In this document: piece by piece, positions 33,659-43,626 of the stretch
Position numbering within the stretch: the stretch's first letter is position 1
How the letters are laid out: every line of letters begins with the position of its first letter
Assembly: GCA_036002485.1 (NCBI GenBank)
Contig: DASYTI010000041.1
Location: 1 to 46,933 of the forward strand
Direction of reading: 5' to 3'
Length of the DNA stretch: 46,933 nt
From: Candidatus Methylomirabilota bacterium
Lineage (GTDB): Bacteria; Methylomirabilota; Methylomirabilia; Rokubacteriales; CSP1-6
The notes under the pieces: model-generated
Database searches by the model: none
Seen by the model: only the letters and a program-made list of their open reading frames with translations
What the model was told of the DNA's origin: nothing
Made by a program: the position numbers and the translations under genes

Positions 33659-33737
33659 CCCGATGGCCGTGCCGCCTCCTCCGCCCTCGACAGGATTGTG
33701 AAGAACTGCGGCTATCCAAGGCCTACCTGACTCGCCG

Positions 33738-35228
33738 ATGAGAACCCTCGTCCGCGGCGGGTGGGTGGTTGGCTTCTCTGGCCACACCCACACGCTCACC
33801 CCTGATGGCGTAGTCGTGTACGAGAACGACCGCGTCCTGCATGTCGGCCGCCGCTTCGACGGCGCCGTCGACACCGAGATCGACGCCCGCGACCGACTGG
33901 TGTCGCCCGGCTTCATCGACACGCACGTGCACTCCGGGCATCGCGCCTCGCACCGGCTCATCACCGACACGGGGCGGCCCGACTTCTACGGCCAGCCCTT
34001 CCTGGAGATCACCGTGCCGCGCGAGGGCACGCGGGTGGGGGGCGATCCCCGCTACGCGCGGCCCACGGACACCGACGCGGACGCGGGCAATCGATTGCTC
34101 GCCACCTTCACGGTGGCCGAGATGCTGCGCAACGGCATCACCACCTTCATGGAGTTCGGCAGCCAGCTCCGGGTGCAGGAGGCGCTCCTCAGCGAGGTGG
34201 ATCGGCTCGGCATTCGCGGATATCTCGGCGCGGGCTATGACTCCGGCCGCTGGGTCGGCGACGAGCACGGCCGACTCAAGCGCGCGCTGAACGAGGCCGC
34301 CGGTCAGAAAGAGTTCGAGAGCGCGCTCGCCTTCATCAAGCGCGTCGACGGCGCCGCAGGCGGTCGCGTCCGTGGGCTCCTGGCCCCGCGGGAGGTGGAG
34401 ACGTGCAGCCTCGATCTCCTGCGCGCCACCCGCAAGGCGGCCGACGAGCTCGGGATGCCCATCGTCACCCACGCCGCCTACAACGTCATCGAGTTCTACG
34501 AGACCCTGCGCGAGCACCGCATGACCCCGGTGGAGCTGATGGAGAGCGTGGGGTTGCTCGGGCGCGACCTCACCGTGGGCCACGGCAACCTGGTGGCGGA
34601 GAACGCGCTGCTGAACTACTCGGGCGGGCGAGACCTCGAGCTGATGGGCCGGTACGGCGTGACGGTGTCGCACTGCCCCGTGAATATCGCACGCCGCGCG
34701 CGGTATCTGGACTCCTGGCCGAAGTACCGGGCGGCCGGCATCAATCTGGCGCTGGGGAGCGACACGTACCCGCGGGATCTCATCATGCAGATGCGCGTCG
34801 CCTCCTATGTCGGCAAGGTGGTGAGCCACAACCTCTTCGCGGCCTCCGCCGCCGATGTGTTCGAGGCGGCCACGCTCGGGGGCGCGCGCGCGGTTGGCCG
34901 CGACGATCTCGGCCGGTTGGCGCCCGGCGCCAAGGCCGACATCGTGATCATCGACCTCGAGACCCGCGACAGCCTGCGCTTCGGTCCCGTGCGCGATCCG
35001 ATCAAGGCGCTGGTCGAGTGTGGCATCGGGGACGACGTGGTGACCGTGATCGTCGATGGCGTCGTTCGCATGCGCGATCGCGTCATTCCCGGCGTGGATC
35101 TCGCCGCGCTCCGTAGTCAGGCGCAGCAGGCGGGGGAGGCGGTGTGGTCGCGCGTGCAGGAATGGGATCCGCTCGGGCGCACGGCCGAGCAGATCAGCCC
35201 CTGGTCCTTCCCCCTCGCTACCGAGTGA
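33738..35228 (+). CDS. Amidohydrolase of the cytosine-deaminase / TRZ-ATZ type
   Basis: This 496-residue hydrolase has the N-terminal beta-sandwich (TLVRGGWVVGFSG) and metal motif FIDTHVHSGH with His63 and His65. Later metal ligands are in MPIVTHAAYN, LTVGHGNLV and LGSDTYP, and the C-terminal LAPGAKADIVIIDL closes the sandwich. Family members deaminate or dechlorinate N-heterocycles (atrazine, guanine, cytosine, methylthioadenosine). The ATG lies close after the C-type repeat. Substrate unknown. Confidence 0.9.
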   Translation: MRTLVRGGWVVGFSGHTHTLTPDGVVVYENDRVLHVGRRFDGAVDTEIDARDRLVSPGFIDTHVHSGHRASHRLITDTGRPDFYGQPFLEITVPREGTRVGGDPRYARPTDTDADAGNRLLATFTVAEMLRNGITTFMEFGSQLRVQEALLSEVDRLGIRGYLGAGYDSGRWVGDEHGRLKRALNEAAGQKEFESALAFIKRVDGAAGGRVRGLLAPREVETCSLDLLRATRKAADELGMPIVTHAAYNVIEFYETLREHRMTPVELMESVGLLGRDLTVGHGNLVAENALLNYSGGRDLELMGRYGVTVSHCPVNIARRARYLDSWPKYRAAGINLALGSDTYPRDLIMQMRVASYVGKVVSHNLFAASAADVFEAATLGGARAVGRDDLGRLAPGAKADIVIIDLETRDSLRFGPVRDPIKALVECGIGDDVVTVIVDGVVRMRDRVIPGVDLAALRSQAQQAGEAVWSRVQEWDPLGRTAEQISPWSFPLATE

Positions 35229-35246
35229 TTCGCGCTCATCGAACCG

Positions 35247-35350
35247 CCCCCTCACCCTACCCTCTCCCCCGATGGGGGAGAGGGATTCAAGGAAGCCCTA
35301 GAATAAAATCCCTCTCCCCCGCCGCGGGGGAGAGGGGTAGGGTGAGGGGA
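35247..35350. repeat. Palindromic repeat family C, copy 2 (paired inverted units)
   Basis: Two units face each other: CCCTCTCCCCC-GATG-GGGGGAGAGGG and CCCTCTCCCCC-GCC-GCGGGGGAGAGGGG, with outer ends CCCCCTCACCCTA and TAGGGTGAGGGG. The whole is a composite palindrome between the convergent amidohydrolase and DinB genes. It ends four bases before the DinB stop. Confidence 0.88.
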
Positions 35351-35354
35351 ATCC

Positions 35355-35867
35355 TTACGCGGTGAGCTGGCCCGAGGAGATGATCTGGTAGCTGGCCATG
35401 CCGGTATCGGGCGGCGAGCCGCTGATCATGGTCACCATGGTCGCGATCTCGCTCCGATGATGCGTGGCGTGGTTGGCCACGTGAATGAGAAGCGGCGCGA
35501 GGGGAACCCGAAAGGCTTTCCCCTCGGCGTTCTTGTACTCGACGACTCGCTCCAGCTCAGCGGGCGTCAGCGACTCCAGGAAGCCCTTCTGCTCGTTCTC
35601 GAAGGGGGCCCAGAGGGAACGGACGGCGGCCAGGGTGGGCAGCTCACTACCGGCCAGCGGAGCGGGCGAGCTGCCTTTCCAGCGGTTCAGCCACAGCCGG
35701 TCGGCTCCGTAGATGTGGCCGAACATCCGGGCGATGGTGGGATGGCTGAACTGTTTACCGACATCGCGGCTTGCGATCTCGTCGCCGAGCCCCGCCACGA
35801 AGTCGAAGAGCCGGTGATTGGCCCACCGGTGATACCCATAGAGCTCCTGCACCCACGGGATGGCCAT
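35355..35867 (-). CDS. DinB family metalloprotein
   Basis: This 170-residue four-helix-bundle protein has the three-His metal site of DinB/YfiT-like proteins: His51 (MFGHIYGADRLWL), His133 and His137 (HVANHATHHRSEI). YGYHRWANHRLFDFV is the usual first helix. Members include thiol-dependent S-transferases using bacillithiol or mycothiol and proteins of unknown function. It lies 18 bases after the M24 gene on the same strand, hence likely co-transcribed with the DddP-like protein. Confidence 0.9.
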   Translation of the reverse strand: MAIPWVQELYGYHRWANHRLFDFVAGLGDEIASRDVGKQFSHPTIARMFGHIYGADRLWLNRWKGSSPAPLAGSELPTLAAVRSLWAPFENEQKGFLESLTPAELERVVEYKNAEGKAFRVPLAPLLIHVANHATHHRSEIATMVTMISGSPPDTGMASYQIISSGQLTA

Positions 35868-35885
35868 GGCCGTTCTCCCTTTCCA

Positions 35886-37103
35886 CTAAAGTAGCTTCGC
35901 GTCGTAGGGATACGCGCAGATCAGCTTGGGCCCGTCTTTCGTCACGAGCACCTGGTCCTCGAGCTTGACGCCGAAGGGCGCGCCGACCTTGCCCGCATAG
36001 CACTCGAGGCACAGCACCATGTTCTCCTTGAACTCGCGCTGGGGCATGATTCGCCGCGGCCCCCTCGTGTCGTCAGGGTAGGGAATGCCGGGGCCTTCAT
36101 CCTCGAGCCCCGCCTGGTGCACCATGGTCGGATAGCGCTGGGCCGCGTACGCCTCCGGCAGGCGAGGCGCCTTGCCCGCGAACTCCTTGAAGGTGATCCC
36201 CGGCCTGACGAGCTCGTGCATGCCCATGACGCAATCGTAGGCGACGCGATACGCCTCCTTCTGCTCGGGCGTGGGATGGTCGCCACACAGAAAGGTCCGC
36301 GAGACGTCGATGATGTAGCCTTCGTAGCCGTGGGCATCGGTGTCCACGCCGACCAGGTCACCCGGTTGCACCGTCTTGTCGGTGGCCTCGGTCAGCCATG
36401 GATTGGTATTGGTGCCCGAGGAGACGAGCCGCGTGAAGAGGCCTTCGCCGTGGCGGCGGAGGAGGGCATCGCTCAGAACCGCGAGCAGCTCGTACTCGCG
36501 GATGCCGGGACGAATGGCTGCCTCGAACTCGGCCAGGACGGCGTCGCCGATCCCGCCGTTGATCGCGAAGAGCTGGACTTCCTCCGGCGTCTTGACCTCG
36601 CGCGCATCGACGCTCGCCGGGAGCACCTCGACGATGGGTATCTTCTCGTCCTGGAGGGCGAGGAAGCCGGTGGTGTCGAGTCTGTCGACGGCGAGGCGCT
36701 CGTGCTCGAGGCCGAACTCGGCGAGGGTAGCGCGAATCGAGCGCGCCCACTCGCGGGCCTTGTCGCGCGCGGCGAGCCCGCCGTACTGCCACGTGTAGGC
36801 CGGGCGCACGTCGGCCACGACCTTCTGGGAGACGTGGACCGAGCCCTTGTACTCGAAGAGAATGGGCGCGCCCTCGGCCGGGACGATGCAGTAGCGCGCG
36901 AAGGTGCCGGCCGTCCACACCCCCATGACGTCCGCCCCCGTCGCGTAGCGGATGTTCGCCGTGGTATAGAGAAGCGCGACGGGCAGATCGTGCCGCTTCA
37001 TCATCGTCTGCAGGCGCGCGAGCCTGCCCGCGCGGAGCTTGGGGAAGTCGATCTCGCTGCGGTTCGGCATCGTGAGCTCAGGGGCGCGGGAGTGATCGAG
37101 CAT
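35886..37103 (-). CDS. M24 metallopeptidase-family protein, DddP (DMSP lyase)-like
   Basis: This 405-residue creatinase/aminopeptidase-fold protein has an N-terminal domain with NIRYATGADVMGVW and a C-terminal pita-bread domain. Metal ligands are Asp254, Asp256 and Asp266 (VDTDAHGYEGYIID), His329 (MVHQAGLEDE), Glu367 (VLCLECYAG) and Glu382 (VKLEDQVLVT). This set, with two Asp in DTD, matches the spacing I recall for DddP (Asp295, Asp297, Asp307, His371, Glu406, Glu421). Asp335 is six residues after the His, like the DddP catalytic Asp377. Xaa-Pro peptidases lack this exact pattern. DddP splits dimethylsulfoniopropionate into dimethyl sulfide and acrylate. A shorter start at 37070 is possible. 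Function remains inferred. Confidence 0.75.
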   Translation of the reverse strand: MLDHSRAPELTMPNRSEIDFPKLRAGRLARLQTMMKRHDLPVALLYTTANIRYATGADVMGVWTAGTFARYCIVPAEGAPILFEYKGSVHVSQKVVADVRPAYTWQYGGLAARDKAREWARSIRATLAEFGLEHERLAVDRLDTTGFLALQDEKIPIVEVLPASVDAREVKTPEEVQLFAINGGIGDAVLAEFEAAIRPGIREYELLAVLSDALLRRHGEGLFTRLVSSGTNTNPWLTEATDKTVQPGDLVGVDTDAHGYEGYIIDVSRTFLCGDHPTPEQKEAYRVAYDCVMGMHELVRPGITFKEFAGKAPRLPEAYAAQRYPTMVHQAGLEDEGPGIPYPDDTRGPRRIMPQREFKENMVLCLECYAGKVGAPFGVKLEDQVLVTKDGPKLICAYPYDAKLL

Positions 37104-37788
37104 GGGCCAGAGCATAGCGCATTCTGATCGGCCTGAGAGAGGGGCCATCCTGCGTCGATTCCTGATCGCCCTGGAGAGCGCGCTGGCCGCCTCGGCCGCC
37201 GGTGACCAGAGCACCGCGGCGCCGCTCGGCGAGTTCGCCCGCCTCACGCGCTCGATCGACGCGACGAGCCGCTGGCCGGGCCGCAACGTCTCGCTGGAGC
37301 GTCTCCCCGTCTGCCGGTTCTGGGAGAGTGCCCTGGAGGCGGGAGTGGGCGGTCCCGCGGAGCCACTCATCTCGGCTCTTCGGGAGCTCGGGCCGTCGCT
37401 ATCGTGGGCGCAGAACCCGAACTACCGGCGCCACCCTCCCGGTCCGACGTTTCTCGACAACTACGGCTACGCCGTCATCGTCGGACCCGCCGACGGACCG
37501 CCGGCCATCGCGGTCGATCCGCGCCTGGCCCTCGGCGTGCTTCTCCTCGGGCCGGGGACCCATTACCCGCGGCACGAGCATCCGGCGATCGAGATCTACT
37601 TCACGCTCACCTCGGAAGGGGAGTGGTGGAAGGGAGCCGGGCCGTGGCGCCGAGAGCCGCTGGCCACGGCCATCTATCACGCGCCGAACGTGCCTCACGC
37701 GACGCGCGCCGGCAGCTCGCCGCTCCTCGCGCTTTATCTGTGGAGCGGCAACCTCGCGACTCACGCGAAACTGACTCCTGCTGACTGA
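37102..37788 (+). CDS. DddQ/DddL-type DMSP lyase family cupin
   Basis: This 228-residue protein has a helical N-terminal half and a C-terminal cupin. The metal-site stretch THYPRHEHPAIEIYF gives His160, Glu164 and Tyr166, with His199 in NVPHATR. This matches, as I recall it, the ligand spacing in DddQ (His125, Glu129, Tyr131, His163), where Tyr131 is the catalytic base. Tyr155 and His158 correspond to DddQ Tyr120 and His123. The end LLALYLWSGNL is also family-like. The ATG follows GGGAG and shares a CATG with the divergent M24 gene. Activity on DMSP, or on another propionate-type compound, is inferred; the family (PF16867, from memory) has many untested members. Confidence 0.75.
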   Translation: MGQSIAHSDRPERGAILRRFLIALESALAASAAGDQSTAAPLGEFARLTRSIDATSRWPGRNVSLERLPVCRFWESALEAGVGGPAEPLISALRELGPSLSWAQNPNYRRHPPGPTFLDNYGYAVIVGPADGPPAIAVDPRLALGVLLLGPGTHYPRHEHPAIEIYFTLTSEGEWWKGAGPWRREPLATAIYHAPNVPHATRAGSSPLLALYLWSGNLATHAKLTPAD

Positions 37789-37814
37789 GGCTCCGCCGCC
37801 GCGCTGCCCCCTCG

Positions 37815-37860
37815 TTCAACTCAGCCCTCGCCTCAGGGCTTCGCCCTTCAGCTCGAACCG
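37815..37860. repeat. Half copy of palindromic repeat family F
   Basis: CAACTCAGCCCTCGCCTC and TTCAGCTCGAACCGCGG match the left part of the palindrome at 26679-26838. It is truncated and joins directly to the C-type repeat, suggesting insertion or deletion between repeats. Confidence 0.6.
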
Positions 37861-37861
37861 C

Positions 37862-37974
37862 GGCCCTCTCCCCCGATGGGGGAGAGGGATAGGAACAAGA
37901 GCTCACAGGAAGGGAGAATGATTCTCCTCTGTATCCCTCTCCCCCGTGAGGGGGAGAGGGCAGGGTGAGGGGGC
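37862..37974. repeat. Palindromic repeat family C, copy 3 (two units)
   Basis: Units CCCTCTCCCCC-GATG-GGGGGAGAGGG and CCCTCTCCCCC-GTGA-GGGGGAGAGGG are separated by about 50 bp, and GCAGGGTGAGGGGGCG closes the element three bases before the TTG start of the permease at 37978. It may attenuate transcription between the cupin and the transporter genes. Confidence 0.85.
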
Positions 37975-37977
37975 GCG

Positions 37978-38955
37978 TTGACGGCGCCAGCGGACAGGGG
38001 TAGGGTGGCCTCCACCGTGGCGCGATTCGTGCTCAAGCACCTGGCTTTTCTGCTCCTCACGCTCCTCGTGGTGTCCTTCCTCGTCTTCACCCTCAACGAG
38101 TTTTCCCCGGGCGACGTGGCTCGGAAGATCCTGGGCGCCTACGCGACCCAGGAGCAGGTGGAGATCCTCACCAAGGAGATGGGCCTCGATCGCCCGGTCC
38201 TGGTTCGTTACGTCGAGTTCCTCGGCAAGCTCGCCTCGGGTGATCTCGGGAACTCGACCCGCTTCAAGGTGCCGGTCAAGGACATCATCTGGAGCCGGCT
38301 GGCCAATACCGCCTTTCTCGCCGCGCTCGCCTTCGCCTGCATCGTGCCCCTGTCGATGCTCCTCGGCATCGCGGCTGGGATGCGCGAATCCTCGCCCCTC
38401 GACCGCGCCATCCTGATCTTCAGCACCGTGGTCGCCTCGGTCCCGGAGTTCGCCCTCGGCGTCTTTCTCGCCAGCGTCTTCGTCGCCGCGCTGGGCTGGC
38501 TTCCCGGCACGGCCACGCTGGTGGCGGGCGGCGGTTGGTCCGTTGCCTCGCAGCTCGTGCTGCCCGTCGCCGTGATCGTGCTCTTCGACGCCGGCTACGT
38601 CGTCAGCATGATCCGCGCGTCGATGATCGAGGTGATGCAACGCCCCTACATCCGCACCGCCGTGCTGAAGGGCATGAGCTTCCGCCGGGTGGTCGTCCGC
38701 CATGCCCTCCGCAACGCGATGATCAATCCCGTCACCGTGATCCTCCTGCAGATCAACTATCTGATCTCGGGCGTCGTCGTGGTCGAGACGGTCTTCGCAT
38801 ACCCGGGCTTCGGCCGCATGATGCTCGAGGCCGCGCTCTTCAAGGACATCGCACTCGTCGAGGTCGGCGCGCTGGTGGCCGTCGGGGTCGCGGTCATGAC
38901 GCAGATCCTCGGCGATCTGGCCTACATGCTGCTGGATCCGCGCATCCGGGCCTGA
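37978..38955 (+). CDS. Peptide-type ABC transporter permease (DppB-like)
   Basis: This 325-residue permease has a TTG start by context (a GTG at 38005 is an alternative). It contains LGLDRPVLVRYVEFLGKL-like text (MGLDRPVLVRYVEF), GDLGNSTR, an EAA loop (YIRTAVLKGMSFRRVVVRHA) and VETVFAYPGFGRM. Six membrane segments are visible. The DppC-like gene follows after nine bases. The substrate is unknown; no binding-protein gene is in this cluster. Confidence 0.9.
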   Translation: MTAPADRGRVASTVARFVLKHLAFLLLTLLVVSFLVFTLNEFSPGDVARKILGAYATQEQVEILTKEMGLDRPVLVRYVEFLGKLASGDLGNSTRFKVPVKDIIWSRLANTAFLAALAFACIVPLSMLLGIAAGMRESSPLDRAILIFSTVVASVPEFALGVFLASVFVAALGWLPGTATLVAGGGWSVASQLVLPVAVIVLFDAGYVVSMIRASMIEVMQRPYIRTAVLKGMSFRRVVVRHALRNAMINPVTVILLQINYLISGVVVVETVFAYPGFGRMMLEAALFKDIALVEVGALVAVGVAVMTQILGDLAYMLLDPRIRA

Positions 38956-38964
38956 GGCGCGCGC

Positions 38965-39853
38965 GTGTCCGTTCCCACCACCGTCGAAGGTCTTCCCGCG
39001 GTTCCTGCGCAGGTGCCGCTCGGCTTCACGCGGACCTGGGCGCGCCGTCTCGGGCGTCTCCGCGAGTCGAGGCCCGCCCTGATCGGCGTGGGCATCATCG
39101 CCTTCTGGGTGATGGCGGCGGTGCTGGCCCCGGCCATCGCCCCGTATCCGCCCAATGCCAACAACATGGCCGCGCTCGCGCACCCCACCCCGTCGGTCGC
39201 TCACTGGCTCGGCACCGATCACCTCGGGCGGGATCTCCTCTCGCGCATCCTGTGGGGCGCGCGGACGGTGCTGACGGTGGCGCCGCTCGCCGTGCTGGGC
39301 GCGGCGATCCTGGGCTCGCTCCTCGGGCTGATGGCCGGCTACTACCGCGGCGTCATCGATCTCGTGATCATCCGCGCGTGCGACATCGTGCTGTCGTTCC
39401 CCGTGATCATCCTCTACATGATCATCCTGGCCCACTTCGGCTCCTCGGCCCTGAACATCATCGGCGTGCTCACCCTGACCAAGGCCCCCATCATCGCGCG
39501 CATCGTGCGAGGCCTCACCATCGAGCTGCGGGAGCGGGAGTATGTGGCCGCCGCGAAGATGCGCGGCGAGTCGCCGCTCTACATCATGCTCGTGGAGATC
39601 CTGCCCAACGCGCGCGGGCCCCTGATCGTCGACATGTGCCTGCGCACCGGCTACAACGTCGTGATCATCGGGGCGCTGGGATTCCTGGGCATCGGCCTGC
39701 CCCCGCCCGATCCCGACTGGGGCGGCATGGTCAAGGACACCTACGGCATGATGTCGGTCTGGCCGCACATGGCGCTCTTCCCCTGCGCGGCCATCTCCTC
39801 GCTCGTGATCGGCTTCAACCTCCTGGCCGTCGGTCTCCGCGAGATCGGCCTCC

Positions 39854-39861
<8 letters not shown>
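38965..39861 (+). CDS. Peptide-type ABC transporter permease (DppC-like)
   Basis: This 298-residue permease has a GTG start. It has the DppC signature HWLGTDHLGRDLLSRILWGA, an EAA loop (YVAAAKMRGESPLYIMLVEI) and GFLGIGLPPPDPDWGGM. It lies between the DppB-like gene and the fused ATPase, whose GTG start overlaps its stop by eight bases, so translation is coupled. Confidence 0.92.
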
Positions 39862-41891
<2,030 letters not shown>

Positions 41892-41902
<11 letters not shown>

Positions 41903-42494
41903 TGAAGTGGGCCTCGGTGGTCCGCCCCGTCCGGCCGTTGATGGGCAGGATGTCCTGCGGACAGGCGGAGAACGCGACGACCAGATCGATCTCCGCGCGA
42001 AAGACCGCGTAGCTCCCCGGCGTGGAGACGGGCTCTCCCCACGCGAGGGTCCCGTCGGCCGTCCAGGGAATGTTCATGAACAGGTTGAGCGGCGACGGCG
42101 TCGCGGGGACCGTGATGCCGAGGCCCGCGAGTCCCGCGTGCAGATTGTCCCGGCAGTTGTCGTGATGGCCTTCGACCCCGAGCAGGCGGTAGCGCGGAAC
42201 GTCGCAGGCCGCCATGAGCGTGTCGTGGGCGCCCCCCGAGGTATCCTCGACCAGCGTCAGGATCGGACGCCGCTGGTTCGTGAGGAACGTGTCGCCCACG
42301 GCGGCCCGCAGCTTCATGAACCACGCGCGGCTGGCCTCCATCGACATCCACTCCGTGACGTCGCGCGCGCTGAACGCCCACGTGTCGACCACCTGCGTGC
42401 CGTGGGTATTGATGATCTTGACGCGCTGGCCGGCGGCCATCCGCGCGGCCGCGCCGCGCCGGGCGGGGATCGTGAGGAGCTGCGTGGTCGCCAT
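41892..42494 (-). CDS. DUF1989 protein (urea-carboxylase-associated / carboxyguanidine deiminase-like), short subunit
   Basis: This 200-residue protein contains DUF1989 features: VDTWAFSARD, the motif His90-Asp91 with Cys97 (AHDTLMAACD), a second Cys114 (HHDNCRDNL) and LNLFMNIPW. DUF1989 pairs are encoded with urea or guanidine carboxylase; CgdA and CgdB, two such proteins, form carboxyguanidine deiminase. Here the partner is the gene at 42651. AAGGAGGAAGG precedes the ATG. No carboxylase gene lies in the window. Confidence 0.82.
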
Positions 42495-42521
42495 CGGTCC
42501 TTCCTCCTTGCTCGCTCGCGG

Positions 42522-42650
42522 CTAGGTAGCTCGGAGGAGGGCTCCGCCCCCCTTCCGAAGCCTCCCCCCGAACCGGTTGCGCCGGCGAAGCCGGCGCTCG
42601 AAGCGGAACATTCCTGCTCGCGAGAATCTGGCGATTACTCGGACAGACTC
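42522..42650. repeat. Multi-hairpin repeat family B, copy 3 (shortened, inverted)
   Basis: This is the reverse-orientation copy, from CTAGGTAGCTCGGAGG to ATTACTCGGACAGACTCC. It has lost the central GTGGGGC hairpin seen in copies 1 and 2 but keeps GCGCCGGCGAAGCCGGCGC and the GGGCTCCGCCCC arm. It lies between the two DUF1989 genes and ends next to the stop of the upstream one at 42651. Confidence 0.85.
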
Positions 42651-43472
42651 CTACCCGTGGCGGAGGCCGTGGTCTCCGCGATAGTCCGAGACCGCGGGAG
42701 AGCGCCAGCCCGCGAGCAGCGCCAGGTCCGGCCGCCAGATCTCCACGCCGAGCGGGCGGCAGGTGCGGAGCGGATCGCCCGCCTCTTCCCCCCACATCTG
42801 CACGGAGAGATCGCCGTGGGGACAGGTCGAGATCGCGCAGAGCACGTCGATCTCGGCGAAGAACTCGATGAAGTCCCCCTTCTTGGCCGGGCTCGCCTTG
42901 ACGAAGTAGCGGTCGTCCGCGGTCAGGCCCGTGACCTGGAAGATGTTCAGGACGTCGTGGACGTCGAGCTCGGTCAGGCGGTACGGGGCCACCGCGCGCA
43001 CGAGGTTGGAATGGCAGCAGAGGTCGAAGTCCTCGCCGTTGAGCATCTTGTGGACGTAGGGATCACAGCGCGTGCCGAGCAGGTCGTGGCACCCCGCCCC
43101 GTCCTCGTCGCGACCGTAGCGGATCGTGTCGTTGGTGATGGTCAGCATCGGCCGGAGATACGGCAGGCAGGACCACAGCCGGTCGTGGGTGGTGACGTGC
43201 GCGCGGTGGAGCTGCTTGGTCCGCGCCGCCCAGAAGCGCTCGCGCGGGTTGGCGAGGTTCCACGCGTTGAAATCGGCGACCTGCGGACCCTCCACCGCCA
43301 CGATACGGAAGATTTGACCCGCCCGCACCGGCCAGGCCCGGCCCGAGCGCATGGGGACGATGAATTGCTCGACGGGCGTCCGTGCTGACCCCGCCAGGCG
43401 GTCATAGAACTGGCGATCGACCTCGATCGGCGAGCCCGGCTTCGGTTCGTAGATGACCCGCGGTGGCGCCAT
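42651..43472 (-). CDS. DUF1989 protein (urea-carboxylase-associated / carboxyguanidine deiminase-like), long subunit
   Basis: This 273-residue DUF1989 protein has an N-terminal extension and the core motifs VADFNAWNL, His129-Asp130 with Cys136 (CHDLLGTRCDPYV), Cys153 (LCCHSNL) and LNIFQVTGL. Its length and motif order fit the larger subunit of the two-gene DUF1989 pairs. The ATG at 43472 has GGAGGGG upstream, so the longer frame to 43703 is rejected. It is transcribed away from the solute-binding gene at 43627, sharing a 154-bp promoter region. Confidence 0.82.
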   Translation of the reverse strand: MAPPRVIYEPKPGSPIEVDRQFYDRLAGSARTPVEQFIVPMRSGRAWPVRAGQIFRIVAVEGPQVADFNAWNLANPRERFWAARTKQLHRAHVTTHDRLWSCLPYLRPMLTITNDTIRYGRDEDGAGCHDLLGTRCDPYVHKMLNGEDFDLCCHSNLVRAVAPYRLTELDVHDVLNIFQVTGLTADDRYFVKASPAKKGDFIEFFAEIDVLCAISTCPHGDLSVQMWGEEAGDPLRTCRPLGVEIWRPDLALLAGWRSPAVSDYRGDHGLRHG

Positions 43473-43530
43473 GCGATCCCCTCCAGTTGACGCCCCCCAG
43501 GATAGCCCAGGAGGCCTTGCAAGAAACCCC

Positions 43531-43559
43531 TTGACAGGATGCCCCCGAGTCTCCAGCAT
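43531..43559 (+). promoter_or_regulatory. Possible sigma70-type promoter of the binding-protein gene
   Basis: TTGACA (43531-43536) is a perfect -35 hexamer; CAGCAT (43554-43559) stands 17 bases later as a weak -10. It points toward the gene at 43627. The divergent gene starts at 43472. Confidence 0.4.
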
Positions 43560-43626
43560 CCGGCCAAGCTCGGGGCTGATCCGCAGCAACTGCTCACGCC
43601 GCACTTTCACGCGGAAGGGGGACGTC

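Noticed and set aside
32342-33970. Upstream extension of the coiled-coil frame (715 residues)
   Set aside because: It runs antisense through two VOC genes and a repeat; the ATG at 32341 has a good ribosome-binding site.
35247-35350. CRISPR-like array from repeated CCCTCTCCCCC units
   Set aside because: Only one or two palindromic units per site, no regular spacers and no cas genes.
43473-43626. Guanidine riboswitch expected before DUF1989 or transporter genes
   Set aside because: I could not find the conserved ykkC-type sequence blocks on either strand.
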